Part shown: piece after piece, positions 12,589-24,638 of the stretch
How positions within the stretch are numbered: the stretch's first letter is position 1
How the letters are laid out: each line of letters begins with the position of its first letter
Source of the DNA: Mesocentrotus franciscanus
Taxonomy: Eukaryota; Echinodermata; Echinoidea; Camarodonta; Strongylocentrotidae
Reading direction: 5' to 3'
DNA: 64,000 nucleotides
Assembly (NCBI GenBank): GCA_037976565.1
Contig: CP137684.1
Coordinates: forward strand, 16,771,243-16,835,242
Position numbers and translations under genes: made by a program
The notes under the pieces: generated by a model
Database searches by the model: none
What the model was told of the DNA's origin: nothing
The model's input: only the letters and a program-made list of their open reading frames with translations

Positions 12589-13154
12589 TTTGTTTGTCAT
12601 CCCTGAATACAAAAATAAAAAAATTAGTTGAGAATGACATAAAAAGCTCGTGTGTTTGTCCATTTATTATCCTGAATTCTTGTAGTCTCAAGTGTAAGAG
12701 AAGAATGATTTGCTCTCCGCTCTCGATAACAGCATGAATAAAAAACAAATCAAAGTTTGACACGATGATAATTATAAGACACAATGACATTATGACGGTA
12801 TAGGGCATTATAGATATTCAAATCTAGTAAAGATATTGACGAGAAATAACCATCCGCTGATGATGCATGCCGGTAAGGCGTATGTAAAATGACGTAACTG
12901 TAGCTGATTTAAAATAACTTATATAAGATAGAATATTGCCTGCTGTAAATCTATAAAAGAGAAGATACTGTTTGGACGTCGCACTTTATCAAATTTTGTG
13001 CTCTGGTTGTATATTATTGTGTGCCTTAATCACGTTGAGTTATTTCAAAGGGATTACATGATCTGCGGCCCATCTTTGCTATAGTGTACTTTCAAGAAGT
13101 GAGAAGGCCAAACCTGCGACCAGATCGAGCCATGATGATCTTATGAGATGGCGC

Positions 13155-13163
13155 TATATAAAA
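13155..13163 (+). promoter_or_regulatory. TATA box of copy 2
   Basis: TATATAAAA in a GC-rich setting (GGCGC before, GACCGC after), conserved in all complete units. Initiation would be expected about 30 bases downstream, near 13185. It lies 594 bases from the coding exon, so a 5' UTR intron is needed. A conserved AAA|GTAATC donor near 13274 and the branch-like TGCTAAC (13708) with acceptor TTCAG (13748) fit that. Confidence 0.65.
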
Positions 13164-13501
13164 GACCGCATCGGTCACCAAAGGAAACTTACTCGTCTCA
13201 TTTTGCTTAATGCGAATGCGATATGGAAGCGAGTTAAGGATTGTAGTAGGTCCATGGTTAAGGAGAGTAGAAAGTAATCCTTATTTCTCCAAATCCTCCA
13301 CAACGCCAACACCCTCCCCGGTTTCTGGAAATGCACCATCTTTACCAGCTTAAAAAATAGTTTTGTCAGTCAGTAGCATGGACTGTCCCCACCCGCCCTC
13401 ATTTAAACAATTATCGTTCCAGTCACTCCTGCACCCCCTCCCTCACCGAAAAACATTCAGCGCTATACAGGGCAAAGTGTAATCTTACAACCGAAAACAA
13501 A

Positions 13502-13657
13502 GATGTGACGACACAATGCTTTCCCGCGTCACAGGCCAGCGCATCTACTAATATAGGTCAATGCGTAAACTCTCCAAGCTTTAAGATGTGACGACACAAT
13601 GATACCTGCGTGGTGCGCAAACTTTCATCCAATCAGCGCGCAGTAACCACTCACGTG
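13502..13657 (+). promoter_or_regulatory. Proximal motif cluster of copy 2: TGACG repeats, CCAAT, E-box
   Basis: A 17-bp word, GATGTGACGACACAATG, occurs at 13502 and again at 13585; its TGACG core is CRE-like. CCAATCAG is at 13629 and CACGTG at 13652, about 100 bases before the coding exon. This could be a second, TATA-less promoter or enhancer-like sequence. The cluster is repeated in every complete unit, and its distal part is found again at 47294-47436 upstream of the THAP gene. Factor identities are inferred from motif shape only. Confidence 0.5.
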
Positions 13658-13748
13658 ATATCACAATGCGTTACGCGCCGGTATGTTTACGTTTCAAGAA
13701 AATGTGTTGCTAACGCTTCATTCTTTACTGAATTCCTCTCGCATTCAG

Positions 13749-14772
13749 ATGTCTGTACATCTTGCTTGCTTCACCATGCCAAATCAGTTAATGAGAAGGC
13801 GTCGATTTTTTGTCGATTCAGAAAGACAGTGACCAAAGGTTTTCGTAAATTATGCTGCTGCGTTCGAGGTAAATAAATTAATGAGATAGATGGCATTCTC
13901 GAATATAAAGATGAATTCTAAACGATCAAAGGGAGGGGGGAATGGTGAAATAGGTGTTGAATGAAAACTAGCATATACATGCCCACTTAAACGAGATAGA
14001 TGTAGTGTCATTTCAAAACAAAGATACGATGAGTTTTTAAGAAGAAAAAAGAATGAGCGAAAAGCGATGTGCGGATAAGAGAATGACATTACGGTATTCT
14101 CATTATTGTTTACAGCATCTACTGATGACGAACGTCCAGTCGCAGTAACAGTTGATGATATTGCATTGGTAAGTAAATCGTTTCGAACAATACCAAAAGT
14201 CCAATCTTCTTCTGAAATTGTTTCAAGAATCAATGCCTCGCCTAGTAGTGTAAATAATAGACAGAATACACTGCAAATTGTAGTGTTTTTTTCTTCTTGG
14301 ATTCCAGACTAGAATGGACTTTAGAGTTCCCTTTGCTATTTTTACTGGAAATCAAATGGTTCATTCTCAAGCAAAATTCAGCTCTTCACTCTCTTTCCCT
14401 TCTTTGATCTTACAGTTCCATCTTGCAAGTGGAGCATCCAACTTCGAAATTCCCAAAGTTGAAGAGGACCGCAACATCGAGACCAAACCTCCCTTGGTCG
14501 TTCCTTCAGCCGTGTCTGACGACGACGGCTATGATGACGACAGCTTGAGTTCTATGTCTGACTGGTCTTCGCTATTCGATGAGAGCGACGATGATGACGA
14601 TATGTCGAGTTTTACTACCGTATCTGAACTATCGGACTTCACGTGGGATCTCTTCGAAGAGACCAACAGCAGCACAATGGACTTGTCATTCCCCGAAATC
14701 GATGACGACGGTGTTGATAATTATACCATCGCTCAAATGCTCCTCGAGCAGCTGCTTTACGAAATCGTGTGA
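13749..14772 (+). pseudogene. Array gene copy 2: full structure, 1-base frameshift in exon 1
   Basis: Exon 1 13749-13868, exon 2 14116-14168, exon 3 14416-14772. Exon 1 is 120 nt instead of 121: one G is missing after the six-T run at 13806-13811, which shifts the frame inside the RRRRFFGRFRK motif and removes the Cys cluster from the reading frame. Exons 2 and 3 are intact and nearly identical to copy 5. The lesion sits at a homopolymer, so a base-calling or assembly deletion is a real alternative to a genuine pseudogene. Splice sites (CGAG|GTAAAT; TTTACAG; GTAAGT; TCTTACAG) are intact. Confidence 0.8.
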
Positions 14773-15338
14773 TTTGTTTGTCATCCCTGGATACAAAAAT
14801 AAAAATTTAGTTGAGAATGACAAAAAAAGCTCGTGTGTTTGTCCATTTATTCTCCTGAATTCTTGTAGTCTCAAATGTAAGAGAAGAATGATTTGCTCTC
14901 CGCTCTCGATAACAGCATGAATAAAAAACAAATCAAAGTTTGACACGATGATAATTATAAGACACAATGACATTATGACGGTATAGGGCATTATAGATAT
15001 TCAAATCTAGTAAAGATATTGACGAGAAATAACCATCCGCTGATGATGCATGCCGGTAAGGCGTATGTAAAATGACGTAACTGTAGCTGATTTAAAATAA
15101 CTTATATATAAGATAGAATATTGCCTGCTGTAAATCTATAAAGAGAAGATACTGTTTGGACGTCGCACTTTATCAAATTTTGTGCTCTGGTTGTATATTA
15201 TTGTGTGCCTTGATCACGTTGATTTATTTCAAAGGGATTACATGATCTGCGGCCCATCTTTGCTATAGTGTACTTTCAAGAAGTGAGAAGGCCAAACCTG
15301 CGACCAGATCGAGCCATGATGATCTTATGAGATGGCGC

Positions 15339-15347
15339 TATATAAAG
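15339..15347 (+). promoter_or_regulatory. TATA box of copy 3
   Basis: TATATAAAG, one A shorter than the neighbours' tract, 595 bases before the coding exon. Confidence 0.6.
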
Positions 15348-15933
15348 ACCGCATCGGTCACCAAAGGAAACTTACTCGGCTCATTTTGCTTAATGCGAAT
15401 GCGATATGGAAGCGAGTTAAGGATTGTAGTAGGTCCATGGTTAAGGAGAGTAGAAAGTAATCCTTATTTCTCCAAATCCTCCACAATGCCAACACCCCTC
15501 CCCGGTTTCTGGAAATGCACCATCTTTACCAGCTTAAAAAATAGTTTTGTCAGTCAGTAGCATGGACTGTCCCCACCCGCCCTCATTTAAACAATTATCG
15601 TTCCAGTCACTCCTGCACCCCCTCCCTCACCGAAAAAACATTCAGCGCTATACAGGGCAAAGTGTAATCTTACAACCGAAAACAAAGATGTGACGACACA
15701 ATGCTTTCCCGCGTCACAGGCCAGCGCATCTACTAATATAGGTCAATGCGTAAACTCTCCAAGCTTTAAGATGTGACGACACAATGATACCTGCGTGGTG
15801 CGCAAACTTTCATCCAATCAGCGCGCAGTAACCACTCACGTGATATCACAATGCGTTACGCGCCGGTATGTTTACGTTTCAAGAAAATGTGTTGCTAACG
15901 CTTCATTCTTTACTGAATTCCTCTCGCATTCAG

Positions 15934-16955
15934 ATGTCTGTACATCTTGCTTGCTTCACCATGCCAAATCAGTCTATGAGAAGGCGTCGATTCTTTGGTC
16001 GATTCAGAAAGACAGTGACCAAAGGTTTTCGTAAATTATGCTGCTGCGTTCGAGGTAAATAAATGAATGAGATAGATGGCATTCTCAAATATAAAGATGA
16101 ATTCTAAACGATAAAGGGAGGGGAGGAATGGTGAAATAGGTGTTTAATGAAAACTAGCATATACATGCCCACTTAAACGAGATAGATGTAGTGTCATTTC
16201 AAAACAAAGATACGATGAGTTTTAAGAAGAAAAAGAATGAGCGAAAAGCGATGTGCGGATAAGAGAATGACATTACGGTATTCTCATTATTGTTTACAGC
16301 ATCTACTGATGACGAACGTCCAGTCGCAGTGACAGTTGATGATATTGCATTGGTAAGTAAATCGTTTCGAACAATACCAAAAGTCGAATCTTCTTCTGAA
16401 ATTGTTTCAAGAATCAATGCCTCGCCTAGTAGTGTAAATAATAGACAGAATACACTGCAAATTGTAGTGTTTTTTTTTTTTGGATTCCAGACTAGAATGG
16501 ACTTTCGAGTTCCCTTTGCTATTTTTACTGGAAATCAAGTGGTTCATTCTCAAGCAAAATTCAGCTCTTCACTCTCTTTCCCTTCTTTGATCTTGCAGTT
16601 CCACCTTGCAAGTGGAGCATCCAACTTCGAAATTCCCAAAGTTGAAGAGGACCGCAACATCGACACCAAACCCCCCTTGGTCGTTCCTTCAGCCGTGTCT
16701 GACGACGACGGCTATGATGACGACAGCTTGAGTTCTATCTCTGACTGGTCTTCGCTATTCGATGAGAGCGACGATGATGACGATATGTCGAGTTTTACTA
16801 CCGTATCTGAACTATCGGACTTCACGTGGGATCTCTTCGAAGAGACCAACAGCAGCACAATGGACTTGTCATTCTCCGAAGTGGATGACGACGGTGTTGA
16901 TAATTATACCATCGCCCAAATGCTCCTCGAGCAGCTGCTTTACGAAATCGTATGA
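15934..16955 (+). CDS. Array gene copy 3: intact basic/Cys-rich/acidic protein, 176 residues
   Basis: Exons 15934-16054, 16300-16352 and 16599-16955 join in phase (1, then 0). The start is the first ATG after the acceptor CATTCAG; a second in-frame ATG 27 bases on (15961, CACCATGCC) has a better Kozak context and would give 167 residues. The N-terminus is strongly basic (RRRRFFGRFRKTVTKGFRK) and ends in CCC, a possible membrane-binding, acylated patch. Residues ~41-60 are neutral. The remainder is acidic and Ser-rich with embedded aromatics (SDWSSLFDESDDDDD, DFTWDLFEE) and ends in LLEQLLYEIV. There is no signal peptide or known domain. Such alternation of acids and bulky hydrophobics resembles acidic activation or protein-docking regions (inference). 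It is an S-type copy (NQSMRRRR, SISDW), like copy 4. Unusually, intron 2 is 246 nt and open in frame here. Confidence 0.85.
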
Positions 16956-17516
16956 TTTGTTTGTCATCCCTGAATACAAAAATAAAAATTTAGTTGAGAA
17001 TGACAAAAAAGCTCGTGTGTTTGTCCATTTATTCTCCTGAATTCTTGTAGTCTCAAGTATAAGAGAAGAATGATTTGCTCTCCTCTCTCGATAAAAGCAT
17101 GAATAAAAAAAATCAAAGTTTGACACGATGATAATTATGAAACACAATGACATTATGACGGTATAGGGCATTGTAGATATTCAAATCAGTAAAGATATTG
17201 ACGAGAAATAACCATCCGCTGATGATGCATGCCGGACAGGCGTATGTAAAATGACGTAACTGTAGCTGATTTAAAATAACTTATATAAGATAGAATATTG
17301 CCTGCTGTAAATCTATGAAAGAGAAGATACTGTTTGGACGTCGCACTTTTTCAAATTTTGTGCTCTGGTTGTATATTATTGTGTGCCTTGATCACGTTGA
17401 TTTATTTCAAAGGGATTACATGATCTGCGGCCCATCTTTGCTATAGTGTACTTTCAAGAAGTGAGAAGGCCAAACCTGCGACCAGATCGAGCCATGATGA
17501 TCTCATGAGATGGCGC

Positions 17517-17525
17517 TATATAAAA
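17517..17525 (+). promoter_or_regulatory. TATA box of copy 4
   Basis: TATATAAAA, 575 bases before the coding exon; this unit has small deletions in the leader (around 17597 and 17640). Confidence 0.6.
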
Positions 17526-18091
17526 GACCGCATCGGTCACCAAAGGAAACTTATTCGGCTCATTCTGCTTTATGCGAATGCGATATCGAAGCGAGTTAAG
17601 TTAGAGGAGGAGAGTAGAAAGTAATCCTTATTTCTCCAAATCTCCACAATGCCAACACCCCCCCCCCCCGGTATCTGGGAATGCACCATCTTTACCAGCT
17701 TAAAAATAGTTTTGTCAGTCAGTAGCATGAACTGTCCCCACCCGCCCCATTTAAACAATTATCGTTCCAGTCACTCCTGCACCCCCCCTCACCGAAAACA
17801 TTCAGCGCTATACAGGGCAACGCGCAATCTTACAACCGAAAACAAAGATGTGACGACACAATGCTTTCCCGCGTCACAGGCCAGCGCATCTACTAATATG
17901 GGTCAATGCGTAAACTCTCCAAGCTTTAAGATGTGACCTCACAATGATACCTGCGCGGCGCGCAAACTTTCATCAATCAGCGCGCAGTAACCACTCACGT
18001 GATATCACAATGCGTTACGCGCCGGTATGTTTACGTTTCAAGAAAATGTGTTGCTAACGCTTCATTCTTTACTGAATTCCCTCGCATTCAG

Positions 18092-19109
18092 ATGTCTGTA
18101 CATCTTGCTTGCTTCACAATGCCAAATCAGTCTATGAGAAGGCGTCGATTCTTTGGTCGATTCAGAAAGACAGTGACCAAAGGTTTTCGAAAATTATGCT
18201 GCTGCGTTCGAGGTAAATAAATGAATGAGATAGATGGCATTCTCAAATATAAAGATGAATTCTCAACGATAAAAGGGGGGGGGTGAAATAGGTGTTTAAT
18301 GAAAGCTAGCATGTACATGCCCACTTAAACGAGATAGATGTCGTGTCATTTCAAAACCAAGATACGATGAGTTTTTAAGAAGAAAAAAGAATGAGCGAAA
18401 AGCGATGTGCGGATAAGAGAATGACATTACGGTATTCTCATTATTGTTTACAGCATCTACTGATGACGAACGTCCAGTCGCAGTGACAGTTGATGATATT
18501 GCATTGGTAAGTAAATCGTTTCGAACAATACCAAAAGTCGAATCTTCTTCTGAAATTGTTTCAAGAATCAATGCCTCGCCTAGTAGTGTAAATAATAGAC
18601 AGAATACACTGCAAATTGTAGTGTGTTTTTTTTTTTGGATTCCAGACTAGAATGGATTTTCGAGTTCCCTTTGCTATTTTTACTGGAAATCAAGTGGTTC
18701 ATTCTCAAGCAAAATTCAGCTCTTCACTCTCTTTCCCTTCTTTGATCTTGCAGTTCCACCTTGCAAGTGGAGCATCCAACTTCGAAATTCCCAAAGTCGA
18801 AGAGGACCGCAACATCGACACCAACCCCCCTTGGTCGTTCCTTCAGCCGTGTCTGACGACGACGGTTATGATGACGACAGCTTGAGTTCTATCTCTGACT
18901 GGTCTTCGCTATTCGATGAGAGCGACGATGATGACGATATGTCGAGTTTTACTACCGTATCTGAACTATCGGACTTCACGTGGGATCTCTTCGAAGAGAC
19001 CAACAGCAGCACAATGGACTTGTCATTCCCCGAAGTGGATGACGACGGTGTTGATAATTATACCATCGCCCAAATGCTCCTCGAGCAGCTGCTTTACGAA
19101 ATCGTATGA
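18092..19109 (+). pseudogene. Array gene copy 4: 1-base frameshift in exon 3
   Basis: Exons 18092-18212, 18454-18506 and 18754-19109. Exons 1 and 2 are intact and S-type. Exon 3 is 356 nt instead of 357: one A is missing where other copies read ACCAAACC (about 18823), so translation leaves the acidic frame after about 24 residues of exon 3. The rest of exon 3 is otherwise conserved to the normal stop. A 1-base loss just upstream of exon 1 (ATTCCCTCGC) breaks any longer N-terminal frame in this copy. That supports starting translation at or after the ATG following the acceptor. Homopolymer context makes an assembly error possible. Confidence 0.78.
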
Positions 19110-19668
19110 TTTGTTTGTCATCCCTGAATACAAAAATAAAAATTTAGTTGAGAATGACAAAAAAGCTCGTGTGTTTGTCCATTTATTCTCCTGAATTCCT
19201 GTAGTCTCAAGTATAAGAGAAGAATGATTTGCTCTCCTCTCTCGATAAGAGCATGAATAAAAACCAAAGTTTGACACGATGATAATTATGAAACACAATG
19301 ACATTATGACGGTATAGGGCATTGTAGATATTCAAATCGAGTAAAGATATTGACGAGAAATAACCATCCGCTGATGATGCATGCCGGACAGGCGTATGTA
19401 AAATGACGTAACTGTAGCTGATTTAAAATAACTTATATAAGATAGAATATTGCCTGCTGTAAATCTATGAAAGAGAAGATACTGTTTGGACGTCGCACTT
19501 TTTCAAATTTTGTGCTCTGGTTGTATATTATTGTGTGCCTTGATCACGTTGATTTATTTCAAAGGGATTACATGATCTGCGGCCCATCTTTGCTATAGTG
19601 TACTTTCAAGAAGTGAGAAGGCCAAACCTGCGACCAGATCGAGCCATGATGATCTCATGAGATGGCGC

Positions 19669-19677
19669 TATATAAAA
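19669..19677 (+). promoter_or_regulatory. TATA box of copy 5
   Basis: TATATAAAA, 586 bases before the coding exon. The leader is of the copy-4 type (CTTATTCGGCTC), although the gene body downstream is L-type. This indicates a recombination junction within unit 5. Confidence 0.6.
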
Positions 19678-20254
19678 GACCGCATCGGTCACCAAAGGAA
19701 ACTTATTCGGCTCATTCTGCTTTATGCGAATGCGATATCGAAGCGAGTTAAGTAGTAGTCCATGGTTAAGGAGAGTAGAAAGTAATCCTTATTTCTCCAA
19801 ATCTCCACAATGCCAACACCCCTCCCCGGTATCTGGAAATGCACCATCTTTACCAGCTTAAAAATAGTTTTGTCAGTCAGTAGCATGAACTGTCCCCACC
19901 CGCCCTCATTTAAACAATTATCGTTCCAGTCACTCCTGCACCCCTCCCTCACCGAAAAACATTCAGCGCTATACAGGGCAACGCGCAATCTTACAACCGA
20001 AAACAAAGATGTGACGACACAATGCTTTCCCGCGTCACAGGCCAGCGCATCTACTAATATAGGTCAATGCGTAAACTCTCCAAGCTTTAAGATGTGACGA
20101 CACAATGATACCTGCGTGGCGCGCAAACTTTCATCCAATCAGCGCGCAGTAACCACTCACGTGATATCACAATGCGTTACGCGCCGGTATGTTTACGTTT
20201 CAAGAAAATGTGTTGCTAACGCTTCATTCTTTACTGAATTCCTCTCGCATTCAG

Positions 20255-21281
20255 ATGTCTGTACATCTTGCTTGCTTCACCATGCCAAATCAGTTAATGA
20301 GAAGGCGTCGATTTTTTGGTCGATTCAGAAAGACAGTGACCAAAGGTTTTCGTAAATTATGCTGCTGCGTTCGAGGTAAATAAATTAATGAGATAGATGG
20401 CATTCTCGAATATAAAGATGAATTCTAAACGATCAAAAAGGGAGGGGGGAATGGTGAAATAGGTGTTGAATGAAAACTAGCATATACATGCCCACTTAAA
20501 CGAGATAGATGTAGTGTCATTTCAAAACAAAGATACGATGAGTTTTTAAGAAGAAAAAAGAATGAGCGAAAAGCGATGTGCGGATAAGAGAATGACATTA
20601 CGGTATTCTCATTATTGTTTACAGCATCTACTGATGACGAACGTCCAGTCGCAGTAACAGTTGATGATATTGCATTGGTAAGTAAATCGTTTCGAACAAT
20701 ACCAAAAGTCGAATCTTCTTCTGAAATTGTTTCAAGAATCAATGCCTCGCCTAGTAGTGTAAATAATAGACAGAATACACTGCAAATTGTAGTGTTTTTT
20801 TCTTCTTGGATTCCAGACTAGAATGGACTTTAGAGTTCCCTTTGCTATTTTTACTGGAAATCAAATGGTTCATTCTCAAGCAAAATTCAGCTCTTCACTC
20901 TCTTTCCCTTCTTTGATCTTACAGTTCCATCTTGCAAGTGGAGCATCCAACTTCGAAATTCCCAAAGTTGAAGAGGACCGCAACATCGAGACCAAACCTC
21001 CCTTGGTCGTTCCTTCAGCCGTGTCTGACGACGACGGCTATGATGACGACAGCTTGAGTTCTATGTCTGACTGGTCTTCGCTATTCGATGAGAGCGACGA
21101 TGATGACGATATGTCGAGTTTTACTACCGTATCTGAACTATCGGACTTCACGTGGGATCTCTTCGAAGAGACCAACAGCAGCACAATGGACTTGTCATTC
21201 CCCGAAATCGATGACGACGGTGTTGATAATTATACCATCGCTCAAATGCTCCTCGAGCAGCTGCTTTACGAAATCGTGTGA
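20255..21281 (+). CDS. Array gene copy 5: intact, 176 residues, L-type
   Basis: Exons 20255-20375, 20625-20677 and 20925-21281, all in phase. Same architecture as copy 3: basic CCC-ending N-terminus, short neutral linker encoded by the 53-nt exon 2, long acidic exon 3. L-type markers are NQLMRRRR, NIETKPP, SMSDW and FPEIDDD. The body and 3' flank are almost identical to copy 2, apart from the exon-1 base that copy 2 lacks. That makes the missing base in copy 2 look recent or artefactual. Alternative start at 20282. An AATAAA follows the stop by about 25 bases. Confidence 0.85.
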
Positions 21282-21848
21282 TTTGTTTGTCATCCCTGGA
21301 TACAAAAATAAAAATTTAGTTGAGAATGACAAAAAAAGCTCGTGTGTTTGTCCATTTATTCTCCTGAATTCTTGTAGTCTCAAATGTAAGAGAAGAATGA
21401 TTTGCTCTCCGCTCTCGATAACAGCATGAATAAAAAACAAATCAAAGTTTGACACGATGATAATTATAAGACACAATGACATTATGACGGTATAGGGCAT
21501 TATAGATATTCAAATCTAGTAAAGATATTGACGAGAAATAACCATCCGCTGATGATGCATGCCGGTAAGGCGTATGTAAAATGACGTAACTGTAGCTGAT
21601 TTAAAATAACTTATATATAAGATAGAATATTGCCTGCTGTAAATCTATAAAAGAGAAGATACTGTTTGGACGTCGCACTTTATCAAATTTTGTGCTCTGG
21701 TTGTATATTATTGTGTGCCTTAATCACGTTGAGTTATTTCAAAGGGATTACATGATCTGCGGCCCATCTTTGCTATAGTGTACTTTCAAGAAGTGAGAAG
21801 GCCAAACCTGCGACCAGATCGAGCCATGATGATCTTATGAGATGGCGC

Positions 21849-21857
21849 TATATAAAA
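21849..21857 (+). promoter_or_regulatory. TATA box of copy 6
   Basis: TATATAAAA, 602 bases before the coding exon. The following leader carries CTTACTCGTCTC, shared only with copy 2's leader. Confidence 0.6.
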
Positions 21858-22450
21858 GACCGCATCGGTCACCAAAGGAAACTTACTCGTCTCATTTTGC
21901 TTAATGCGAATGCGATATGGAAGCGAGTTAAGGATTGTAGTAGGTCCATGGTTAAGGAGAGTAGAAAGTAATCCTTATTTCTCCAAATCCTCCACAACGC
22001 CAACACCCCTCCCCCCCCCCGGTTTCTGGAAATGCACCATCTTTACCAGCTTAAAAAATAGTTTTGTCAGTCAGTAGCATGGACTGTCCCCACCCGCCCT
22101 CATTTAAACAATTATCGTTCCAGTCACTCCTGCACCCCCTCCCTCACCGAAAAAACATTCAGCGCTATACAGGGCAAAGTGTAATCTTACAACCGAAAAC
22201 AAAGATGTGACGACACAATGCTTTCCCGCGTCACAGGCCAGCGCATCTACTAATATAGGTCAATGCGTAAACTCTCCAAGCTTTAAGATGTGACGACACA
22301 ATGATACCTGCGTGGTGCGCAAACTTTCATCCAATCAGCGCGCAGTAACCACTCACGTGATATCACAATGCGTTACGCGCCGGTATGTTTACGTTTCAAG
22401 AAAATGTGTTGCTAACGCTTCATTCTTTACTGAATTCCTCTCGCATTCAG

Positions 22451-23477
22451 ATGTCTGTACATCTTGCTTGCTTCACCATGCCAAATCAGTTAATGAGAAG
22501 GCGTCGATTTTTTGGTCGATTCAGAAAGACAGTGACCAAAGGTTTTCGTAAATTATGCTGCTGCGTTCGAGGTAAATAAATTAATGAGATAGATGGCATT
22601 CTCGAATATAAAGATGAATTCTAAACGATCAAAAAGGGGGGGAGGAATGGTGAAATAGGTGTTGAATGAAAACTAGCATATACATGCCCACTTAAACGAG
22701 ATAGATGTAGTGTCATTTCAAAACAAAGATACGATGAGTTTTTAAGAAGAAAAAAGAATGAGCGAAAAGCGATGTGCGGATAAGAGAATGACATTACGGT
22801 ATTCTCATTATTGTTTACAGCATCTACTGATGACGAACGTCCAGTCGCAGTAACAGTTGATGATATTGCATTGGTAAGTAAATCGTTTCGAACAATACCA
22901 AAAGTCCAATCTTCTTCTGAAATTGTTTCAAGAATCAATGCCTCGCCTAGTAGTGTAAATAATAGACAGAATACACTGCAAATTGTAGTGTTTTTTTCTT
23001 CTTGGATTCCAGACTAGAATGGACTTTAGAGTTCCCTTTGCTATTTTTACTGGAAATCAAATGGTTCATTCTCAAGCAAAATTCAGCTCTTCACTCTCTT
23101 TCCCTTCTTTGATCTTACAGTTCCATCTTGCAAGTGGAGCATCCAACTTCGAAATTCCCAAAGTTGAAGAGGACCGCAACATCGAGACCAAACCTCCCTT
23201 GGTCGTTCCTTCAGCCGTGTCTGACGACGACGGCTATGATGACGACAGCTTGAGTTCTATGTCTGACTGGTCTTCGCTATTCGATGAGAGCGACGATGAT
23301 GACGATATGTCGAGTTTTACTACCGTATCTGAACTATCGGACTTCACGTGGGATCTCTTCGAAGAGACCAACAGCAGCACAATGGACTTGTCATTCCCCG
23401 AAATCGATGACGACGGTGTTGATAATTATACCATCGCTCAAATGCTCCTCGAGCAGCTGCTTTACGAAATCGTGTGA
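22451..23477 (+). CDS. Array gene copy 6: intact, 176 residues, L-type
   Basis: Exons 22451-22571, 22821-22873 and 23121-23477 join without disruption. The predicted protein matches copy 5 in all L-type markers. The C-tract in the leader is longer than elsewhere (about 22010-22020). In intron 2 the poly-T run gives a stop in the read-through frame (VVFFSSWIPD then stop), unlike copy 3, so retention of intron 2 would truncate this copy. Alternative start at 22478. Confidence 0.85.
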
Positions 23478-24043
23478 TTTGTTTGTCATCCCTGGATACA
23501 AAAATAAAAATTTAGTTGAGAATGACAAAAAAAGCTCGTGTGTTTGTCCATTTATTCTCCTGAATTCTTGTAGTCTCAAATGTAAGAGAAGAATGATTTG
23601 CTCTCCTCTCTCGATAACAGCATGAATAAAAACAAATCAAAGTTTGACACGATGATAATTATAAGACACAATGACATTATGACGGTATAGGGCATTATAG
23701 ATATTCAAATCGAGTAAAGATATTGACGAGAAATAACCATCCGCTGATGATGCATGCCGGTCAGGCGTATGTAAAATGACGTAACTGTAGCTGATTTAAA
23801 ATAACTTATATATAAGATAGAATATTGCCTGCTGTAAATCTATAAAAGAGAAGATACTGTTTGGACGTCGCACTTTATCAAATTTTGTGCTCTGGTTGTA
23901 TATTATTGTGTGCCTTGATCACGTTGATTTATTTCAAAGGGATTACATGATCTGCGGCCCATCTTTGCTATAGTGTACTTTCAAGAAGTGAGAAGGCCAA
24001 ACCTGCGACCAGATCGAGCCATGATGATCTTATGAGATGGCGC

Positions 24044-24052
24044 TATATAAAA
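24044..24052 (+). promoter_or_regulatory. TATA box of copy 7
   Basis: TATATAAAA, 595 bases before the coding exon; the leader reads GGACACTTACTAGGCCTA, shared with copy 8. Confidence 0.6.
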
Positions 24053-24638
24053 GACCGCATCGGTCACCAAAGGACACTTACTAGGCCTATTTTGCTTAAT
24101 GCGAATGCGATATGGAAGCGAGTTAAGGATTGTAGTAGGTCCATGGTTAAGGAGAGTAGAAAGTAATCCTTATTTCTCCAAATCCTCCACAATGCCAACA
24201 CCCTCCCCGGTTTCTGGAAATGCACCATCTTTACCAGCTTAAAAAATAGTTTTGTCAGTCAGTAGCATGGACTGTCCCCACCCGCCCTCATTTAAACAAT
24301 TATCGTTCCAGTCACTCCTGCACCCCCTCCCTCACCGAAAAAACATTCAGCGCTATACAGGGCAAAGTGTAATCTTACAACCGAAAACAAAGATGTGACG
24401 ACACAATGCTTTCCCGCGTCACAGGCCAGCGCATCTACTAATATAGGTCAATGCGTAAACTCTCCAAGCTTTAAGATGTGACGACACAATGATACCTGCG
24501 TGGTGCGCAAACTTTCATCCAATCAGCGCGCAGTAACCACTCACGTGATATCACAATGCGTTACGCGCCGGTATGTTTACGTTTCAAGAAAATGTGTTGC
24601 TAACGCTTCATTCTTTACTGAATTCCTCTCGCATTCAG

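Noticed and set aside
13610..13876. Upstream frame beginning MVRKLSSNQRAVTTH in each unit (79-88 codons)
   Set aside because: It runs through the leader in a different frame from exon 1 and reaches the RFRK motif only in copies with a frameshift. In intact copies it ends in unrelated residues, so it is a shadow.
14579..14920. Second frame over exon 3 starting MRATMMTICRVLLPY
   Set aside because: An out-of-frame reading of the acidic exon. The frame that joins exons 1 and 2 in phase is the acidic one.
14686..14991. Minus-strand frames of ~100 codons across the 3' end of each array copy
   Set aside because: Antisense shadows of exon 3 and its 3' flank, with no promoter or splice support.
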